A stretch of DNA of 64,000 nucleotides from Elizabethkingia bruuniana (GTDB lineage: Bacteria; Bacteroidota; Bacteroidia; Flavobacteriales; Weeksellaceae). The stretch spans positions 1,612,001-1,676,000 of the forward strand of contig NZ_CP014337.1 of the NCBI RefSeq assembly GCF_002024805.1, read 5' to 3'. Shown one piece after another: positions 58,549 through 64,000 of this stretch; the first letter of the stretch is position 1, and each line of letters starts with the position of its first letter. A model generated the notes under the pieces. The model was given only the letters and a program-made list of their open reading frames with translations, did no database searches and was not told the origin of the DNA. The position numbers and the translations under genes are program-made.

Positions 58549-59178
58549 TTATTCAATAATCAAACCATATTCTATAGCCAATTTAATCGCTGAGCTAAGA
58601 TTGGAAGTTTGAAATTTTTCGATAAGATTTTTTCGGTGACTTTCTACAGTGTGCGGGCTGATGAAAAGCTTTTCTGCCATTTGATTGGTTGTAAGCCCTT
58701 TTGCAGCTTCAGCTAAAATTTCTTTTTCTCTTCGCGTTAGTTTCGGAACCTGATTTAGTCCATCCAGCGATTTCTTTTCCAGGACAGAATTAGTTTGAGA
58801 ACACAAAAATTGTTTTCCCGCATATACAGTATTAATCCCTTCCAGGATTTCGGAAACTGAAGCATTTTTCTGGATGTATCCTAATGCACCCTCAGCCAAA
58901 GTACTATTAATTACAGGTAACTCATTGTGAACACTCAATATAATAATCTGGAGATTTCCGTACTTTTTCTTTAGCGGTTTTATGAGTTCGATACTGTTGG
59001 TGTCTACCAGATTGATGTCCAGCAATAATATATCGATAGCTTGTTTTGCAAGACCTGCATTCATTTCAGAAACGTTTCGGAAACAATCTACAACATCTAT
59101 TGTATTGCTATTTCCCAAAATATTCTTCAATCCTTCTAATAGAAGTGGATGATCGTCTGTTATAGCTACTTTTATCAT
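58549..59178 (-). CDS. NarL/FixJ-type (LuxR) response regulator
   Basis: A 209-aa regulator. The receiver has the acidic pocket TDDHP (8-10), phospho-acceptor Asp54 in ILLLDINL, and the Lys in YIQKNAS. The C-terminal LuxR helix-turn-helix is LTRREKEILAEAAKGLTTNQMAEKLFISPHTVESHRKNL. It lies 4 nt after the histidine kinase gene and is its probable partner. Confidence 0.95.
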   Translation of the reverse strand: MIKVAITDDHPLLLEGLKNILGNSNTIDVVDCFRNVSEMNAGLAKQAIDILLLDINLVDTNSIELIKPLKKKYGNLQIIILSVHNELPVINSTLAEGALGYIQKNASVSEILEGINTVYAGKQFLCSQTNSVLEKKSLDGLNQVPKLTRREKEILAEAAKGLTTNQMAEKLFISPHTVESHRKNLIEKFQTSNLSSAIKLAIEYGLIIE

Positions 59179-59182
59179 GTTT

Positions 59183-61393
59183 TTAATGAATAGGTATTTG
59201 AAGTTCTATACTGGTGCCAATATTCAATTCGGATATGATATTCATGGTTCCTTTTAAAAATTGGACTCTTGATTCTATATTATGAAAACCAGCCGTTTTT
59301 TTCACATTTAAGCCTTTGTGGTCAAAACCTTTACCGTTGTCCTCCACTGTAAGATTGAGTACGTTTTCTTCCTGACTTATCTGAATAATAATTTCGGAAG
59401 CATCGGCATGTTTTATGGCGTTGTTTACCAATTCCTGAATGATTCTGTAGATTATCAATTGCTTTTCTTCAGATAAGGAATTGCGGTAGTTGATAAATTC
59501 GGTATGGATATCTAAAGCGCTATTGGATATGCGGGAAGCAAACTCCTGGATAGCTACTTCCAAACCGTATTTCACTAATAAATCAGGCATTAAATTGTGC
59601 GCTACACGCCTTAGCTCTTCTACAGCACCATCAATTTGCTTAATCGATTTTGAAATTCCATCTTCTATAGTTTCAGATTGATGAGGGTCTAAATAAGACA
59701 GCTGAAGTTTGGTTCCGGAGAGCAAGCCTCCCAATCCGTCATGAAGATCCCGGGCTAAGCGGCCACGCTCCTGTTCCTGCCCTTCCAGCAATGCTGTAAG
59801 TGTAGATATTTTGGAATTCTGCTTCTCTTTTTCCATGGCCAGAGCATGCAATTGATCTCTTTGCTTCATAGACTTTATACGCTGTTTATAGGCATAAAGC
59901 AATAAAATAATCAAAACGACGAAAATGACAATAAAAACAAAATAATAGGTATTAATCTTTTCCTTGAATGCCAGCAGTTCTTTATAATTCTTAATGTCAT
60001 TGTTCTTCTGTTCGGTCTCTAGCTTTGCCAAACGAAGCTGTTGTGCTCTTTTTTCGGATTCAAGTTCAGAAAACTTTAATCGTTCACGCTGATTTTCTTC
60101 TGTTAGTTTTAAGTTATTATACACCTGTTCACGCTGAGCACGAAGTATATTTATTAGCTTAATTTGTTGCGCTTTTTTATCGCTTTCCAGCTGCAGCTTT
60201 ATATACTTTTGTTCCTGTCGTTCTTTCTCAAACTGTGATTCCAGCCTTTTTGTAATATCCAGTTTTTCCTGATCATAAACACTTTTGTATTTATCAACAT
60301 AACTTTTATAATAAACAAGTGCCTCTTTATAATTACCCTGTTCTTCGCTAATTCGGGACAGAGATTCCAAAATAGAGAGTTCTATGTTCTGATCTCTGAC
60401 CGGGCTCTTCCCTATTTCCATAGAAGCTTTCAGAAAGTAGGACTTCGCTAAATCATAGTCGTTATTTTTAATCGCCAGCTCTGCCAAAATTCCGAATGAA
60501 GAGGCAATATGAATAGCATTACCCGTTTCCAGACTTACTTTATTGGCTAATTGAGCATATTGCATAGCCTTATTTCTGTCAAAATCAATGTACAAGTTGG
60601 CTAAGTTGATGGCTGCATAAGAGAGATTACTCTTGTTGAGCATAGCATCTTTTCTTTTGTTGAAAGTTGTAATAGCCAGTAAGTAGTAATGTTCTGCTTT
60701 GTTTTTCAAATCCAAATCTGACAGATTCTGAGCATATTTTTGTTCATACACATACCCCATACGCATATAGGCATCAAAGATCAGATTAGGATCATTCTGT
60801 TTAGATGCCAACAACAAAAACTGCTTACTGTATTTTTCTTCCAGCTGGTATTCATTGAGGTTAGAATAAACTGCAGACAGCTCTTTGACTACGGTAGCAA
60901 ATCTTCCGTATAATGTAGAAGTCGTTGGTGAATTTTCGTAATAATTAATTGCTTTCAGGTAAGCAGCAACAGCATCGGTAGTTTTATTATTGCGTGCCAG
61001 AATCCAACCTTTTGCATATTGCAGATAGCCTTTTGCTTCATTACTACTTGTTTTTAAGCTGTACATATTGGCCATATCCAAGCTTTTTAAAGACTCAGCT
61101 TGTTTATTGTCCAGCCTGTAATTCATAGCCTGAACAGCATACAAAATGGTAGCGTATTTCCCATCTGCTTGTCTTTCTGCAATAGGAATAACCGTTTTTA
61201 AAATGTGGTAAGATTTGTCCTTATAATTCTGAAGAAATAATGCTTTTGCATATTTTGGGGCGATATTTAACTGCTCGGTTGTATTGTCTGAAGCATTATT
61301 ATACTCCTTTTCCAATTTGCTCAAAGCATCTTGTGCCTGAGCAAAAAACGGACAAATAAATAAAATGAATATAAATAATAACCTGTACATCAA
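59183..61393 (-). CDS. TPR-containing sensor histidine kinase (HisKA_3)
   Basis: A 736-aa protein with a signal peptide, then periplasmic TPR-like helices to about residue 400. A long coiled coil follows (QEQKYIKLQLESDKKAQQ and repeats), then one transmembrane helix (about 485-505, YYFVFIVIFVVLIILLLYAY). The kinase core has phospho-acceptor His551 in LARDLHDGLGGLLSG. The HATPase motifs are IQELVNNAIKHADAS and VEDNGKGFD. It pairs with the adjacent LuxR regulator. The signal sensed through the TPR domain is unknown. Confidence 0.94.
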   Translation of the reverse strand: MMYRLLFIFILFICPFFAQAQDALSKLEKEYNNASDNTTEQLNIAPKYAKALFLQNYKDKSYHILKTVIPIAERQADGKYATILYAVQAMNYRLDNKQAESLKSLDMANMYSLKTSSNEAKGYLQYAKGWILARNNKTTDAVAAYLKAINYYENSPTTSTLYGRFATVVKELSAVYSNLNEYQLEEKYSKQFLLLASKQNDPNLIFDAYMRMGYVYEQKYAQNLSDLDLKNKAEHYYLLAITTFNKRKDAMLNKSNLSYAAINLANLYIDFDRNKAMQYAQLANKVSLETGNAIHIASSFGILAELAIKNNDYDLAKSYFLKASMEIGKSPVRDQNIELSILESLSRISEEQGNYKEALVYYKSYVDKYKSVYDQEKLDITKRLESQFEKERQEQKYIKLQLESDKKAQQIKLINILRAQREQVYNNLKLTEENQRERLKFSELESEKRAQQLRLAKLETEQKNNDIKNYKELLAFKEKINTYYFVFIVIFVVLIILLLYAYKQRIKSMKQRDQLHALAMEKEKQNSKISTLTALLEGQEQERGRLARDLHDGLGGLLSGTKLQLSYLDPHQSETIEDGISKSIKQIDGAVEELRRVAHNLMPDLLVKYGLEVAIQEFASRISNSALDIHTEFINYRNSLSEEKQLIIYRIIQELVNNAIKHADASEIIIQISQEENVLNLTVEDNGKGFDHKGLNVKKTAGFHNIESRVQFLKGTMNIISELNIGTSIELQIPIH

Positions 61394-61452
61394 ACCCTTC
61401 TCTCTATTAAGACTTATTATATTAAGGAGCGTAAATATAGATAAAATACTTT

Positions 61453-63918
61453 CTAATCAATTTCGAAATCATGTTGTTCAGCGAAAGATTTCCATTTCTG
61501 GAATTTCTTTTCGTTTTTAAATTCCAAACTTTCACCATAATAATAAACCAAACGTTGTGTAGCATATATATATGCACTGTAAGCATTAGCTTGTTCATAG
61601 TACTTAATAGCCTTCTTTAAATCTGTTTTTACACCCAAGCCTTGTTCATAGAGAATACCATAATAAATACCGGAATAGGATTGATCATAATCCTTCTTCA
61701 GGTAATCCAGTAGGTTTTTATAATCACTTAGCTGATAATAGATTTCTGATATTTTATCGTAGTTATAGTAGTACTTTTTCTCAGCCTTTTGATAAAAATC
61801 CAAAGCTTTATCATAATCCTGCTTTACATGTTCACCAAAATAATATAAGTCACCCAAATTGGTAAGAGCCATTCCGTCACCAAGCTCCGCTCCTTTTTCG
61901 TAGGCTTTAATCGCTTTTTTGATATTAAAGGAATAACCTGTACCATTGTGATACAAAGCGCCAATATTGTTCCAAGCTACGGGATGGTTTTGTTGTGCTG
62001 CTTTCTCATAATATGCAATCCCTTTTTGGGGATTAAATAATTCTTCAATTTCGGGATCGGTGAGTAACAAACCTATTTCTACCCAACTATCCAGGTCATT
62101 TCTTTGAGCGGATAATTCAAACAAGCGAAGCGCTTCCTTATAATTTTGATCTTTCTTCGCATCAAAAGCCATCTTTTTAATGGTTTCTATGTCCATGAAT
62201 TGTTCGGGATTACTGCCTGACCGGTCTTTCCAACCGTTGTAAAAGGAAATAAAGTATTCTAAATCTTTGCCCCGAAATGAATACCGATCCAGATAAATAG
62301 ATCCATACTCTGGAATCTCAACCTGCTGAATGCTTTTATCTTCATTCATCCTAAACATATTCTCGCCCAGATACAGAAACAGCAAACCTTCTTCTGTACT
62401 ATAATTTAAAGGATTAGAAATATACTCGTACAGCTTTTCGGACAAACCATTTTCGAAATCAAACAGTTGATAACCTTCCTTTTTCTGAACTGATAAGAAC
62501 CCATGTTCCAGATAATGAATCTGTTTAATTTCGGAATGAGGAGTGATTAACCAAATATCATTGTCAGCATCAAAAAGGCCTAATCCGTTTTGAGTTTCCA
62601 ACGTAAAGACATTGTGTTTATATGCGATATCTGGTTTCCCTTTTATTTTAGTAATGTATTCGTTCTTTAAAAGAAACTGATGCTTCAGGGTGTTATAGAT
62701 CTTCCAGTTTTTATCTTTACAAACCGCCAAACAATCAAAACGTTCTAATAGCATCAACTGATCTGCCTCCTCTATTACAGGATTACCTTTTTCATCTATC
62801 AGCTTGCCTTTTTTATCAAACTTATTTGGTTTAACCCAGAAACAAGCACCCGCTTTTACAATGCTCTCTTCAACAAAATCACCCAGATAATTTCCTTCTT
62901 TTGTATAATATCTGCGTTTGCTGGTTCCTTTTTGTTTGGTAAAAAAAAGTTCCGGAAAATAATCATATTCATATGGATTTTCACTTTCAACAGGAATAAT
63001 CATCTCTGCAAAATTAGAAACTCCATATTTACTGCCTGTTTCCACACATAAAAATCCATAAGTAATTACTTCAGTTGAGTCATAATCAGGAGGAAGTATC
63101 CAAGTATTTGAATGGACTTTTAGAATTCCTGTCTTCCCATTCATTTTTATTTCGCCCAAAGGTTCCGATTCAAAATCGAATATATCAAAGGCATCTTCAT
63201 AAATCGGAGGAACCAATTCCTTACCGTTACTCTGCAGATAACCGAACAGACCATCTTTCTGAATCACTGATATACCGTAGTAATAATCTGCTTCAAAAAT
63301 ATCATCATAAATAGCCGGAGCCAGAATACTACCTTTTGAATTCTTCAGACCAAATTTTCCATTTTCTTCGAATATAGAAGAAGCAACTTTCTTGTAAGCA
63401 AGTTCTTCAAAATATCCCAATCCGTAATTGATCCAATCTGTTTGTAAAATATCAAGAAATGACGAGTATCCGTATTGTGAAAACAAGGAATCTAATAAGC
63501 TAAGATTCTGAGTTTCTACTGCTTTTTTATACAGTTTACTTTTCTGCTGAATCTCCACCAACCATTCCTTTGCCTGTGTTTTATGTTTTTCTTCACTCAT
63601 ATTGAATACATCTGTTGCATTCAGTACAAAGGAGTCAAAAGGCAATGCTTCCAGAAACTCAAACATTTTGTTAACAGGTTCGTAGTAGGCTTTTTTATAA
63701 TGTAGCTGATAGGTATCGGCCAGTAGATTGAAAAAGTAACGCAACTGTACAATTCCCTGCTCTTTGTTGGAGAAAAACTCAACACCTTCTACTCTGATAT
63801 CTTCTGCAATGAGAGGGTATAACAATAAAGGAATTTCATAGTTCCATTCGCCCAAATAGGTATCGAATGATTGATTTGTTTTCTGATCGTAGTTGTATAA
63901 ATAAATACGGTGTGCCAT
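61453..63918 (-). CDS. WG-repeat and Sel1/TPR-repeat protein
   Basis: An 821-aa protein without signal peptide. The middle part (about 190-530) has WG-type repeats: FGLKNSKGSILAPAIYDDI, LFGYLQSNGKELVPPIYEDA, GKTGILKVHSNTWILPPDYD. The C-terminal third has Sel1-like TPRs: NDLDSWVEIGLLL, HPVAWNNIGALYHNGTGYSFNIKKAIKAYEKGAELGDGMALTNLGDLYYFGEHVKQDYDKAL. The function is unknown; such proteins are thought to be scaffolds. It lies 59 nt upstream of the kinase gene on the same strand. The 82 nt beyond its start hold only an ATTACC/GGTAAT inverted repeat. Confidence 0.88.
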   Translation of the reverse strand: MAHRIYLYNYDQKTNQSFDTYLGEWNYEIPLLLYPLIAEDIRVEGVEFFSNKEQGIVQLRYFFNLLADTYQLHYKKAYYEPVNKMFEFLEALPFDSFVLNATDVFNMSEEKHKTQAKEWLVEIQQKSKLYKKAVETQNLSLLDSLFSQYGYSSFLDILQTDWINYGLGYFEELAYKKVASSIFEENGKFGLKNSKGSILAPAIYDDIFEADYYYGISVIQKDGLFGYLQSNGKELVPPIYEDAFDIFDFESEPLGEIKMNGKTGILKVHSNTWILPPDYDSTEVITYGFLCVETGSKYGVSNFAEMIIPVESENPYEYDYFPELFFTKQKGTSKRRYYTKEGNYLGDFVEESIVKAGACFWVKPNKFDKKGKLIDEKGNPVIEEADQLMLLERFDCLAVCKDKNWKIYNTLKHQFLLKNEYITKIKGKPDIAYKHNVFTLETQNGLGLFDADNDIWLITPHSEIKQIHYLEHGFLSVQKKEGYQLFDFENGLSEKLYEYISNPLNYSTEEGLLFLYLGENMFRMNEDKSIQQVEIPEYGSIYLDRYSFRGKDLEYFISFYNGWKDRSGSNPEQFMDIETIKKMAFDAKKDQNYKEALRLFELSAQRNDLDSWVEIGLLLTDPEIEELFNPQKGIAYYEKAAQQNHPVAWNNIGALYHNGTGYSFNIKKAIKAYEKGAELGDGMALTNLGDLYYFGEHVKQDYDKALDFYQKAEKKYYYNYDKISEIYYQLSDYKNLLDYLKKDYDQSYSGIYYGILYEQGLGVKTDLKKAIKYYEQANAYSAYIYATQRLVYYYGESLEFKNEKKFQKWKSFAEQHDFEID

Positions 63919-64000
63919 TCGCTAAAATTACCAAATCCGGTAATCTTAAAACATCCCTGTTTACAGTGATTTTGCAGATTTGTATTATTTGCTTAGAGTG

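Noticed and set aside
63075-63314. Plus-strand ORF inside the WG-repeat gene
   Set aside because: Antisense shadow; the WG repeats on the minus strand are clear.

Overview
The window comes from a low-GC Flavobacteriales genome, most like the Weeksellaceae (Chryseobacterium/Elizabethkingia group). The clues are the AT-rich intergenic DNA, few Shine-Dalgarno sequences, several TAnnTTTG minus-7 promoter elements, many small lipoproteins and S41 peptidases, TPR/outer-membrane pairs, and short double-glycine leader peptides. The genus assignment is inference from gene content; no search was run.

Layout. 1-0.6 kb: the 5' part of an AraC-type regulator, diverging from 0.8-6.2 kb, a plus-strand molybdenum-cofactor operon (moaA, moeA, a DUF1016 nuclease gene, moaC, mobA, a moeB-like E1 enzyme). 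6.2-13.8 kb, minus strand: a glyoxalase-fold protein, then an operon read right to left (TauE exporter, moaD, moaE, fdhD, a small conserved protein, an FdhF/YdeP-type molybdo-oxidoreductase, a secreted sulfite-oxidase-fold protein, a bestrophin). The two blocks together supply most of the cofactor pathway and its likely client enzymes. The large oxidoreductase has one in-frame TGA where relatives have Cys, flanked by a hairpin of about the span of a bacterial SECIS. 14-21.7 kb: envelope and secreted proteins (beta-propeller-like protein, two S41 peptidases, alpha/beta hydrolase, TonB-C-like protein, HExxH lipoprotein with an overlapping partner). 22-27 kb: tRNA-Arg(CCG) and a TPR/outer-membrane-barrel pair. 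27-30 kb: DinB-like protein, amino-acid permease, DUF695-like protein.

29.9-37.1 kb is a complete trp operon (trpE-G-D-C-F-B-A) behind a leader peptide with three consecutive Trp codons and an attenuator hairpin. A four-helix-bundle gene sits between trpE and trpG. 37-43 kb: Mpo1-like protein, a glycan assembly cluster, dapD, an NlpC/P60 lipoprotein and tRNA-Ala(GGC).

43.4-53.1 kb is the accessory part. An AraC regulator is followed by seven small Cys-rich peptides, six with a double-glycine (NGG) leader and one with a GA variant, scattered on both strands. Most were too short for a normal gene call. Six of the seven share an upstream TCAC-N6-GTGAA-like palindrome and a TTAACCAAATAAAT-like 5' leader. 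Interspersed are an ECF sigma/anti-sigma pair, lipoproteins, a class C beta-lactamase-fold hydrolase and two or three probable small RNAs. No maturase or C39 exporter gene is in the window. 53.2-56.2 kb: lysine catabolism (lysine 6-transaminase and aldehyde dehydrogenase). 56.5-64 kb: secreted proteins, a TPR histidine kinase/LuxR response regulator pair, and a WG/Sel1-repeat protein.
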